A stretch of 64,000 nucleotides of DNA from Variovorax beijingensis (GTDB taxonomy: Bacteria; Pseudomonadota; Gammaproteobacteria; Burkholderiales; Burkholderiaceae_C): contig NZ_RXFQ01000009.1 in assembly GCF_003951285.1 (NCBI RefSeq), forward strand, positions 124,001 to 188,000. The letters are read 5' to 3'. This document shows positions 1 through 9,898 of the stretch, in pieces. The notes under the pieces are model-generated. The model saw only the letters and a program-made list of their open reading frames with translations. It was not told where the DNA came from and did not search any database. The translations under genes were made by a program, and so were the position numbers. How positions within the stretch are numbered: the stretch's first letter is position 1; each line of letters starts with the position of its first letter.

Positions 1-484
1 CGGCGCTGGTCAGGCCGGCCTGCCCGATGGCGGTTTCACCGGCCGGTACCGGCAGCTTCGCAATCTCGCCCTCGAGCCCCGCGTAGGCGACGGCCAGCTG
101 GCCCCGCACCCGGTCGACCCACGGCGCATGCTGCTTCTCGGGCGGGCGCAGCTTGCGCTCGTAGACGATCTGCACCGTTTTCTCGCAGGCCGCGAGCGCG
201 AGCCCCAGCACCCGCAGCGCATGCAGCCGCTGGGTGCCACCGGCCGGCATGAGGCTGCGGCCCGCGATGGTTTCCGCGTGGTCGATGATCAGCGTGGAAT
301 CCATCAGCAGCGTGCCGTCGTCGCAGACCAGCGTCGGCGCCTTGACCACGGGATTGATCGCCTGGAACTGTTCGAAGGTGCTGAAGACCGAGATCGACCG
401 GTGTTCGAACGCAAGCCCCAGCAGGCGCAGCGAAATGGCCGTGCGGCGCACGTAGGGGGAATCGAGCATGCCGATGAGTTGCAT
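1..484 (-). CDS. Glutathione S-transferase family protein (3' part cut off by window edge)
   Basis: Probable glutathione S-transferase, a cytosolic enzyme conjugating or isomerising electrophiles with glutathione; the substrate cannot be read. The 161 visible codons show an N-terminal thioredoxin fold with a Ser-Pro-Tyr motif at residues 9-11, the cis-proline of the glutathione site at Pro50 (Lys-Ala-Pro-Thr), and Asp62-Ser63 where the family usually has Glu/Asp-Ser. The all-helical C-terminal domain starts near residue 85 and runs off the window. The ATG at 484 is preceded by an AGGAA ribosome site about nine bases upstream. It lies just downstream of the SDR gene on the same strand, 41 bases apart, so the two may be co-transcribed. 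Confidence 0.85.
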   Translation of the reverse strand, partial: MQLIGMLDSPYVRRTAISLRLLGLAFEHRSISVFSTFEQFQAINPVVKAPTLVCDDGTLLMDSTLIIDHAETIAGRSLMPAGGTQRLHALRVLGLALAACEKTVQIVYERKLRPPEKQHAPWVDRVRGQLAVAYAGLEGEIAKLPVPAGETAIGQAGLTSA

Positions 485-525
485 CTTGTTTTTTCCTGAG
501 GGATGAGGCGCAACGATAACGCCTG

Positions 526-1428
526 TCAGCGCTGCGCCTTGTCCTTCTGGTTCTGCGCCTCGATGCGTTCGCGCGCGGCCTGCCAGTCGTCGTCGCTCCA
601 CTGCCGCAGCTCGTAGAAGTTGCCGCCCGTGGCCAGCGCGTTGCCGCCGTCCATCATGATGCTCTGGCCGGTGAGCCAGTCGCACTGGCCCGGCGCCATG
701 AGAAAGGCCGCGAGGTTCTGCAGCTCGCTCATGCGGCCGGTGCGCGCCATCGGGTTGGTCTTCTTGCTGCGCGCGCCCGGCTCCTCGCCGGGATTGAGGC
801 GCTTGCTCATGCCTTCGGTCGGAATCTCGCCCGGCCCGACGGCATTGAGGCGGATGCCATGGCGCGCCCACTCCACCGCGAGCGACTTGGTCATGACCTC
901 GATACCGGCCTTGCTCATGGCCGACGGCACCACGTAGGGGCTGCCGTTGTCGACCCAGGTGACGATGATGCTCATCACGCTGCGCATTGCATCGCCCTGC
1001 TTCCACTTGCCCGCCTTGGCCTCGGCCACCCAGCGCTTGCCCACCGCCTGCGTGACGTAGAAGCTGCCGTGGAAGACGATGTTCGCAATGGCGTCGAAGG
1101 CGCGCGGCGAGAGGCTCTCGGTCGGCGCGACGAAGTTGCCGGCGGCATTGTTGACGAGCCCGGTGAGCCCGCCGCTCTGGAACAGGCTCTCGACCATCTC
1201 GTCGACGCTCTGCGCCACGCGGATGTCCACGCCGAAGGTATCGATGCGGCGCCCCGGAAACTGCTGGCGCCACTCGGCCGCGGTTTCCTCGCAGACCGAC
1301 TGGCGCCGGCCGCAGATGGCCACGTCGGCGCCCAGGCCCAGAAAGCGCTCGGCCATCGCGCGGCCCAGGCCGGTGCCGCCGCCGGTCACGAGAATGCGCT
1401 GGCCGCTCATGAGGGAAGGTTCGAACAT
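526..1428 (-). CDS. SDR-family oxidoreductase, 2,4-dienoyl-CoA reductase-like
   Basis: A 300-residue short-chain dehydrogenase/reductase. The NAD(P) loop TGGGTGLG is at 15-22 and NNAAGNF at 93-99. The usual catalytic Tyr of YxxxK is absent: Ser169 sits four residues before Lys173 (motif SAMSK, followed by LAVEWARHGIRLN). That pattern is characteristic of the 2,4-dienoyl-CoA reductase branch (DECR), so reduction of an unsaturated fatty acyl-CoA during beta-oxidation is the most likely role (inference). The start at 1428 follows a strong AAGGAGA site. It is divergent from an acyl-CoA racemase/transferase-like gene 147 bases away, which fits acyl-CoA metabolism. A generic SDR of other specificity remains possible. 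Confidence 0.85.
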   Translation of the reverse strand: MFEPSLMSGQRILVTGGGTGLGRAMAERFLGLGADVAICGRRQSVCEETAAEWRQQFPGRRIDTFGVDIRVAQSVDEMVESLFQSGGLTGLVNNAAGNFVAPTESLSPRAFDAIANIVFHGSFYVTQAVGKRWVAEAKAGKWKQGDAMRSVMSIIVTWVDNGSPYVVPSAMSKAGIEVMTKSLAVEWARHGIRLNAVGPGEIPTEGMSKRLNPGEEPGARSKKTNPMARTGRMSELQNLAAFLMAPGQCDWLTGQSIMMDGGNALATGGNFYELRQWSDDDWQAARERIEAQNQKDKAQR

Positions 1429-1575
1429 GGTGGTCTCCTTGGTCGTTGCGGCAGCGCCAAGGCAGGGAGCGCCGCCAACGCACATGCTACGCGCGCTGCC
1501 GGTGCCGCGGCTTGCGAAATCCGGCTCCCGGCACCGAGTGAGAATGGCAGCCGACCTGTTTCCTGGAATCCGCCC

Positions 1576-2454
1576 ATGCCAACTTCCACAGCTCCCCCCT
1601 TCCAGCCGCTTGCCGGCGTGCGCGTGCTGAGCCTTGCGCTCAACCTTCCGGGCCCCGCGGCGCTGCTGCGCTGCCGGGCCATGGGCGCCGCCTGCGTGAA
1701 GCTCGAGCCGCCCGCCGGCGACCCGATGGCGCACTACAACAAGACCGCGTACGCCGCGCTGCACGAAGGCATCGCCGTCCGCACCGCCGATCTCAAGAGC
1801 GAGGCCGGGCGGCAGCAGCTGCACGCCGAACTCGCGCAGACCGACGTGCTGCTGACCTCGTTCCGCCCTTCTGCGCTGGCCAAGCTCGGACTCGACTGGG
1901 CCGCGCTGCAGGAGCGGCATCCGCGGCTGTCGCAGGTGGCGATCGTCGGTGCGCCCGGCGCGCGCGCCGAGGAGCCGGGGCACGACCTGACCTACCTCGC
2001 CGAAAGCGGCCTCGTCACCGGCACCGAGTTGCCGGCCACGCTCTTTGCCGACATGGGCGGCGCGCTGCTCGCGAGCGAAGCCGTGCTGCAGGCCACCCTG
2101 CATGCGCGGTCCTCGGCCGGCGCGAACGGGCTGTACCTCGAGGTGGCGCTCAATGCCTCGGCCGACTGGCTGGCACTGCCGCGCACCTGGGGCCTCACGC
2201 AGCCCATGGGCACGGTCGGCGGCGCGCATGCGGGCTACCGCGTCTATTCCTGCGCCGACGGCCGCGTGGCGGTGGCGGCGCTGGAGCCGCATTTCGCGGC
2301 CCGGCTCTGCGAGGCCGCGGGCGTGTCGCCGCCCGACATGATGGCGCCGGCCACGCACACCGCGCTGGCCGCCTGGCTCGCAACGCGCACGCGCGCCGAG
2401 CTCGACGCCATGGGCCGCGAGCGCGACGTGCCGCTGCTCACGCTGGCCGCCTGA
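1576..2454 (+). CDS. Short CaiB/BaiF family CoA transferase / alpha-methylacyl-CoA racemase-like
   Basis: A 292-residue class III CoA-transferase superfamily member, shorter than the usual 360-400. The N-terminal Rossmann-like part (GVRVLSLALNLPGPAA near 13-28, then a KLEPP motif) is typical. The HDLTYL motif places a likely catalytic Asp at residue 137, the arrangement seen in alpha-methylacyl-CoA racemases (GHDxNYL). The C-terminus stops right after the RTRAELDAM-type segment, so the last family segment is missing. A racemase acting on 2-methyl-branched acyl-CoA is inferred. It is divergent from the dienoyl-CoA reductase-like gene, and both could process branched or unsaturated fatty acids. 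No strong ribosome site is visible. Confidence 0.75.
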   Translation: MPTSTAPPFQPLAGVRVLSLALNLPGPAALLRCRAMGAACVKLEPPAGDPMAHYNKTAYAALHEGIAVRTADLKSEAGRQQLHAELAQTDVLLTSFRPSALAKLGLDWAALQERHPRLSQVAIVGAPGARAEEPGHDLTYLAESGLVTGTELPATLFADMGGALLASEAVLQATLHARSSAGANGLYLEVALNASADWLALPRTWGLTQPMGTVGGAHAGYRVYSCADGRVAVAALEPHFAARLCEAAGVSPPDMMAPATHTALAAWLATRTRAELDAMGRERDVPLLTLAA

Positions 2455-2484
2455 CGGGGCGGCTGGCCGGCGCGGCCTGCGTCC

Positions 2485-4596
2485 TCAGGACGCCGGCAGG
2501 CGCAGCTCGCCGAGCTTGCGGTCGAGCTTGATGAGCCAGATGCGCGTCGGCCGCTCCAGGTCGGAGCCGCGCGTGATGCGCGCGCCGGTGGCGCCGGCGG
2601 GGCAGCCGCTGAGCAGGCCGCTGGTGTCGGCCGTGCAGTCCTCGACGCTGCCGGCCACGGTCTTGCCGTCGGCATCGAGCAGCACCGTACCCAGGCCGAA
2701 GTCGTTGTCGTTCACCAGCGCCAGGGTCTGGTCGTCCACGATCGTCAGGCCCTCGGCCTTCTCGGCCAGCCAGCCCAGTGCGTTCAGGTCGAGCAGCTCG
2801 GTCTTGCGCATCGCCACCACGCTCGAATAGTCGGCGCCATTCGACGGCGCCTGCGTGATGCTGCTGATCTCCAGGTCGTAGTCGAAGGCCTTGATGTCCG
2901 TCGCATTGGCCGGAAGCTCGACCAGCATCAGCTTGTTGAACACCTTGCCGTCGCCCTTGCGCGCGCCCTGCTCGATCACGATGAAGCGGCCGTTGCCCAG
3001 GCTCACCACGTCGCCGAGCTTGGCGTTGCCGGTGCGGTCCTTGTCGTACTGGCTGCCGTCGATCGGGTAGGCGTAGAGCTTCGAGGTCTCGGTGGCCGGA
3101 TCGAAGGCCAGCCAGCGCGTGAATTTCGCGATGTGGCGCACGTCGGTGTTGCTGCCGCCCGGCGGCCTGGCCTTGATCGACTTGCCGCTGGCGTCGCGCG
3201 GGTCGATCGGGCTCTGCAGGAAGCCGTGCAGCACGCCGCTCGCCGCATCGATCGTCAAACCTTCCATGCCGCGGTTGGGCCGGCGCCGCGCCAGCACCAG
3301 CGGCAGGTCGGCGGCGCCGCTGCCGGGTGCATATTTCTTCTCGACCACGCCGGTCGCCATGTTGATGCGCGCGATGAAGGGGCCGTACTCGTCGCTGGTC
3401 CACAGCACGTTGCGCGCCTTGTCGAGCACCAGCGTCTCCGGGTCGAGGCCATTGGCGTCGAAGTTGGCCTTGGCGGCATCGAACACGTAGCGGTCGGTCA
3501 GCGGCGTCTCGCCGGTCGAGCCCACGCCCGACTGCGGCGGCAGGCCGCTGATCTTCTTGCCGGCATCGAGCCTGAGCGGCAGGCTCGAGGCGAGCACGGC
3601 GCCCGTCTTGCCAACGCGCACGATGCCGAAGCTCGGCGCGAACGACGGCGCCGGGAACACCTTGCTGATGCTGGTGGCGCCATTGCCGCCGGGCACGGGC
3701 GCGGTCGGGCCGTCACCGTTCGGGCCGCGGTCCGTGATGGCATAGAACTCGAGCGTGCCGTCGTCCGCCTTGCCCTTGAACGCGAGCCCCGAGCCGTAGG
3801 CCGGCAGGAAGCCCTGGGGAAAGTCGGCCTTGATGCTGGCGTTGTCGCCTTCATAGGGCACGTTGAAACTGGCGTCGGCCTGCAGCTGGTAGCGCGTCAC
3901 GCCGATGCCGATGGCGCCGAGCTGGTTGGTCTGCGTGGCGGTTTCGGTCACGGGGGCGGCCAGGCGCGAGGCCAGGGTGTCCTCGAAGTGCTCGCGCGCC
4001 AGCATGCGGCGGGCAGCATCGACGGTGCGCGTGGCGTACGGCGCGGGCAGCGTGGCGAGCACGGCATTGAGCGCGGTGTCGAAGGCGTCGGCCGAGGCGC
4101 CGAAGTCGAGCGTGCCCGCCGTCAGCGCGGCCTTGAGCGCAGGCGCCAGCCGGATGCCGTTCGAGGGGTCGCGGTCCTCGTCGAAGCTCTGCAGCGCGAG
4201 CAGGCGGTTGACGACCGCATCGGCCTTCACGTCAGTGCCGCCGGCCAGGGTCAGCGGCGTGATCGCCGTGCCGCAGGCCGCGCTGCCGAGCGCGAGCGCG
4301 CCGACGCTGAAGGCCACGGTCTCGCCGTCCTTGCAGGTGAATTCGCCATTCGCGTTGGTGCTGGCCGCGGCGCTGCCGCCCGCGGCGTAGTCGAGGCCCT
4401 CGACGGCCGCGTCGAGGAAGGTGCCGGTCTTCGATTGCACGGCCGGCGGATTGGTGGTGCCGCCACCGCCCGCCACGGGAAATGCCCACCCTCCTCCTCC
4501 ACCACCGCCGCTGCCGCCACCGCAGGCGGCCACCAGCGCACCGGCACCCGCGAGCGCCAGCCAGCCCATCCTCGATCCTCTTGTCTTCTTCGCCAT
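2485..4596 (-). CDS. Lipoprotein with phytase-like esterase domain
   Basis: A 703-residue predicted lipoprotein. A signal peptide ends in the lipobox LVAAC with Cys25 as lipid anchor, followed directly by a glycine-rich tether (about 26-47). Residues 55-210 match a module common in beta/gammaproteobacterial lipoproteins (a short beta module ending near SNGIRL). From about 265 to 690 runs the 'esterase-like activity of phytase' domain, with an ITDRGPNGDGP segment near 287-297. A periplasmic or outer-membrane phosphoesterase is inferred and the substrate is unknown. ATG at 4596 has an AAGGA site about nine bases upstream. An earlier in-frame ATG at 4665 lacks the clear site and would bury the signal peptide. 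Confidence 0.75.
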   Translation of the reverse strand: MAKKTRGSRMGWLALAGAGALVAACGGGSGGGGGGGWAFPVAGGGGTTNPPAVQSKTGTFLDAAVEGLDYAAGGSAAASTNANGEFTCKDGETVAFSVGALALGSAACGTAITPLTLAGGTDVKADAVVNRLLALQSFDEDRDPSNGIRLAPALKAALTAGTLDFGASADAFDTALNAVLATLPAPYATRTVDAARRMLAREHFEDTLASRLAAPVTETATQTNQLGAIGIGVTRYQLQADASFNVPYEGDNASIKADFPQGFLPAYGSGLAFKGKADDGTLEFYAITDRGPNGDGPTAPVPGGNGATSISKVFPAPSFAPSFGIVRVGKTGAVLASSLPLRLDAGKKISGLPPQSGVGSTGETPLTDRYVFDAAKANFDANGLDPETLVLDKARNVLWTSDEYGPFIARINMATGVVEKKYAPGSGAADLPLVLARRRPNRGMEGLTIDAASGVLHGFLQSPIDPRDASGKSIKARPPGGSNTDVRHIAKFTRWLAFDPATETSKLYAYPIDGSQYDKDRTGNAKLGDVVSLGNGRFIVIEQGARKGDGKVFNKLMLVELPANATDIKAFDYDLEISSITQAPSNGADYSSVVAMRKTELLDLNALGWLAEKAEGLTIVDDQTLALVNDNDFGLGTVLLDADGKTVAGSVEDCTADTSGLLSGCPAGATGARITRGSDLERPTRIWLIKLDRKLGELRLPAS

Positions 4597-4698
4597 CACT
4601 TGTCCTTGTTTTGCGCCTGCGCAACAGGCACAGGCCCTGGCGATTAGCGCCGTGGCATGTGACAAGCCAATGAAACCAGGAAGACGGGGTGTGCGTGC

Positions 4699-5619
4699 TC
4701 AGCGGCCGGCGCCGTCGCGCTGCCGGTCCTCGCGCTTGATCGCGAGGTAGGTGTCCAGTTCGATCTCGTGCAGCTGCCGCGGATACCGCTCGGCCGCGGC
4801 GAACCAGGAGCGCTCCCGCCGCTCGGCCGGCGCGCCGGCTTCCGAAGAGAGATAGGCGTCGAGCGTGAGGAAGTAGCGCATCGCATTGCGCTCCACCAGC
4901 CCGCGCGTGCCGCGGATGTAGTCGGGCTGCCCGTCGGCCTCCTTGCCCACCACGGTGAAGCCCACCTTGTTGCGGCCGAAGGTGGCCAGGTACGCCTGGG
5001 TGGCCATGCGAACCATCATGTTGTGGTCGTAGCTGTAGCCGAAATGCAGGAAGCTCCTCTGCGCGTCGAGCGCCACCGCCTCGAGCATGACGCGGTAGTT
5101 GCTGGTTCCCAGCGGTCCGTTGGGCGCGTTCATCTCGACCGACAGGTACTCCGGCGTCGCGCTGGCCACGCGATAGGCAAAGGGCAGCTGGAACGCCTGC
5201 TCGACCGGCTTGTCGTAGCGCCGCACCACGAACAGCGTCAGCATCTCGCCCCCTTGCGGCGCGGCGCCGGTGCGGCAGCGGCGATTGTTGACGTGCAGCG
5301 TGAGCAGCTCGCACCAGCGGGAGGGTTCCTTGAGCGCAGCGCTGATCTCCGGCAGCGAGTGGTCCACCACCGCGTAGATGTCGCCCTGCAGCCCGTTCGG
5401 CGTCTCCACCGAGTCGAGCTGGATGGGCCGCCCGAAACCGCTCTGCGCAAGCTTTGCACCCATGCGCTGATGCGTGGCGCGCAACGCCTGCGCCGCGGCC
5501 GAGGCCGGTGCGGGCACGGAGTCGGGCGACGCCCCCAGGACATGCGCAGAAGCCGCGAGCAGGACGGCGCCCGCCAGTGTGCGCAACCATGAAGCCGGCA
5601 AGTGGAACGGACTGCTCAT
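4699..5619 (-). CDS. Uncharacterised secreted protein
   Basis: A 306-residue protein I cannot assign. Residues 1-30 form a signal peptide (hydrophobic core TLAGAVLLAASAHVLGA), so it is exported. The mature part has two cysteines, Cys103 and Cys115, which could form a disulfide, and a mixed alpha/beta composition without membrane segments. The tail is basic and hydrophilic (KREDRQRDGAG). It lies about 100 bases upstream of the phytase-like lipoprotein on the same strand, so co-transcription is possible but unproven. An in-frame ATG four codons earlier (5631) is an alternative start; neither start has a clear ribosome site. Confidence 0.7.
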   Translation of the reverse strand: MSSPFHLPASWLRTLAGAVLLAASAHVLGASPDSVPAPASAAAQALRATHQRMGAKLAQSGFGRPIQLDSVETPNGLQGDIYAVVDHSLPEISAALKEPSRWCELLTLHVNNRRCRTGAAPQGGEMLTLFVVRRYDKPVEQAFQLPFAYRVASATPEYLSVEMNAPNGPLGTSNYRVMLEAVALDAQRSFLHFGYSYDHNMMVRMATQAYLATFGRNKVGFTVVGKEADGQPDYIRGTRGLVERNAMRYFLTLDAYLSSEAGAPAERRERSWFAAAERYPRQLHEIELDTYLAIKREDRQRDGAGR

Positions 5620-5700
5620 GGACCACACCATACACAAGAGACGGCCGCCGCCCCGGCAAGGGAGAATCGCGGCCATGTGTCCTCCGATTTCCCGTACGCC

Positions 5701-6378
5701 ATGAAGCGCCACGGCCGGCTCGTCCGCTGGGAGGTCGACCGGGGGTTCGGTTTCATCCGGAGTCCCGAAGTCCCGGCCGATGTGTTCGTGCACCTGCGCG
5801 ACTTTGTCGACCGGCAACTGAAGCCGGAGGTCGGCATGGAACTGGGCTTCGACGAGATCCACGTGGGCGGCAAGGGGCCGCGCGCGATGGCGGTCCACGC
5901 CGTAGGTGCCGCTCAGCCGCGGGCGCGACGGCCTTCCATGTCGCCGCAGGTACGTCGCACCCCAGCCGGTCCGGGCCGGCGCCACGAGCCGGCAACCCCC
6001 TCCTCTTCCTCGTCGATGCTGCCCATCGGCGTGCTGCTCCTCGGCTATGCGGGGCTGCTCGGGTATGGCCTGTGGACCGCACGCCTGCCGCCCATCGCCC
6101 TGGGCGTGCTGCTGCTGGTCAGCCTGCTGACCTTCGCCGTCTACGGCTTCGACAAGAGCGCCGCGCAGGCCGGCCGCTGGCGCACCGCGGAGAGCACGCT
6201 GCACCTGCTGTCGCTGGCGGGTGGCTGGCCGGGCGCGTGGTGTGCGCAGCGGCTCTTTCGCCACAAGTCGCGCAAGGCGAGCTTCATGGCGGTGTACTGG
6301 GCCACCGTGCTGCTGAATATCGCCGCCGTGGCGGCCTGGGTCGGCAAGCTGCTGCCGGCGAGCCTGCTCGCGGGCTGA
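5701..6378 (+). CDS. Cold-shock domain-DUF1294 fusion membrane protein
   Basis: A 225-residue two-domain protein. The N-terminus (1-65) is a cold-shock-like OB fold with the RNA-binding motifs GFGFIRS and DVFVHL, which contact single-stranded nucleic acid in this family. After a Pro/Arg-rich linker (about 75-100) comes a DUF1294 membrane domain with about four hydrophobic helices, including a YGFDKSAAQAGRWRT segment and a KSRKASF motif. Fusions of these two domains are widespread in proteobacteria but their function is unknown. A membrane-tethered nucleic-acid binder is inferred. It is divergent from the secreted protein gene and convergent with ygiQ, with stop codons separated by only two bases. 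Confidence 0.85.
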   Translation: MKRHGRLVRWEVDRGFGFIRSPEVPADVFVHLRDFVDRQLKPEVGMELGFDEIHVGGKGPRAMAVHAVGAAQPRARRPSMSPQVRRTPAGPGRRHEPATPSSSSSMLPIGVLLLGYAGLLGYGLWTARLPPIALGVLLLVSLLTFAVYGFDKSAAQAGRWRTAESTLHLLSLAGGWPGAWCAQRLFRHKSRKASFMAVYWATVLLNIAAVAAWVGKLLPASLLAG

Positions 6379-6380
6379 AC

Positions 6381-8783
<2,403 letters not shown>

Positions 8784-8892
8784 CAGTGGGGAAGTTGGCA
8801 GCGGACGGCTTGGCGGGCACGGCGCGGCAGTGGGCAACCCGCGATTTTAGGGTTTTCCACCACTTCTGTCGCGCTGGCGGCTGTTGACGCGC

Positions 8893-8923
8893 CTGAAGCA
8901 AGGCCTTTAAATAGTTGCTTCAG
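8893..8923. promoter_or_regulatory. Inverted repeat, candidate MarR-type operator
   Basis: A perfect 9-base inverted repeat: CTGAAGCAA at 8893-8901 and TTGCTTCAG at 8915-8923, separated by an AT-rich 13-base spacer containing TTTAAA. The half-site centres are 22 bases apart, two DNA helix turns, which suits a dimeric regulator. It sits 13 bases before the MarR-GNAT start and upstream of ygiQ. MarR proteins commonly autoregulate from such sites, so this is a candidate operator (inference). Confidence 0.55.
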
Positions 8924-8935
8924 TCAATCAATAAC

Positions 8936-9898
8936 ATGACAACAGCAACCATTTCAGGCAATTTGCCCGCACCCGACGCCGCCGCGGTCAAGGCGGTCCG
9001 GCGCTTCAACCGCTTCTACACGAGCCGCATCGGCGTGCTCGACCCCTACCTTGGCAGCGACATGTCGCTCACCGATGTCAGGGTGCTTTACGAGCTGGCC
9101 CACCGGGAAACGCCCGTGGCCAGCGAGATCGGCCGCGACCTGCGGCTCGACGCCGGCTACATGAGCCGCATCCTGCGCCGCTTCGAGGCCGCCGGCTGGC
9201 TCACGCGCTCGCCCCATCCGCGCGACGCTCGGCAAAGCGTGCTGCACCTCACCGAAGCCGGCCACGCAGCCTTTGCGCCGCTGCAACAGAAATCGCGCGA
9301 CGAGGCCGCCGCCCTGCTTGCGCCGATGCCTGCGCACGACCGCCAGCAGGTGATCGATGCCATGGCCCGCATCGAGCGCGTGCTCGATCCGGCTGCGGCC
9401 CCTGCGGCGCGCACGCGCACCATCGTGCTGCGCGGCCCGCTGCCCGGCGACATGGGCTGGGTGGTGCAGCAGCACGGCGAGCTCTATGCACGCGAGTACG
9501 GCTGGAACAGCGAGTTCGAAGCGCTGGTGGCCGACATCGTGGCCCAGTTCGTGCGCAAGTTCCAGCCCGCGTGGGAGAAGTGCTGGATCGCCGAGCTCGA
9601 CGGCGAACGCGTGGGCGCGGTCTTCGTGGTGCGCAAGTCGGCCTCCACGGCCCAGCTGCGCCTGCTGCTGCTCTCGCCATCGGCGCGCGGCCTGGGCCTG
9701 GGCGCGCGCCTGACGGACGAATGCATTGCCTTCGCGCGCGCCAAGGGCTATCGCAAGATGGTGCTCTGGACCAACAGCTGCCTCGCGGCCGCGCGCGCCA
9801 TCTACGCCAAGCGGGGCTTCAGGCTCGACAAGGCCGAGCCCTATGAAGGCTTCGGCCAGCAGCTCGTGGGCGAGACCTGGTCGCTCAAGCTGCAGTAG
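8936..9898 (+). CDS. MarR-GNAT fusion regulator/acetyltransferase
   Basis: A 320-residue fusion. Residues 1-145 form a MarR-type winged helix (wing segment PHPRDARQSVLHLTEAG), and 155-320 form a GNAT acetyltransferase with an acetyl-CoA loop of the LSPSARGLGLGARL type. The combination is known in bacteria. It suggests a repressor whose activity or output is coupled to acetylation of a small molecule or protein, but the substrate is unknown. ATG 8936 is chosen; a TTG at 8915 in the same frame falls inside the inverted repeat. The 3' end overlaps the end of the convergent tctA gene by 14 bases, so simultaneous expression of the two could interfere. Confidence 0.85.
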   Translation: MTTATISGNLPAPDAAAVKAVRRFNRFYTSRIGVLDPYLGSDMSLTDVRVLYELAHRETPVASEIGRDLRLDAGYMSRILRRFEAAGWLTRSPHPRDARQSVLHLTEAGHAAFAPLQQKSRDEAAALLAPMPAHDRQQVIDAMARIERVLDPAAAPAARTRTIVLRGPLPGDMGWVVQQHGELYAREYGWNSEFEALVADIVAQFVRKFQPAWEKCWIAELDGERVGAVFVVRKSASTAQLRLLLLSPSARGLGLGARLTDECIAFARAKGYRKMVLWTNSCLAAARAIYAKRGFRLDKAEPYEGFGQQLVGETWSLKLQ

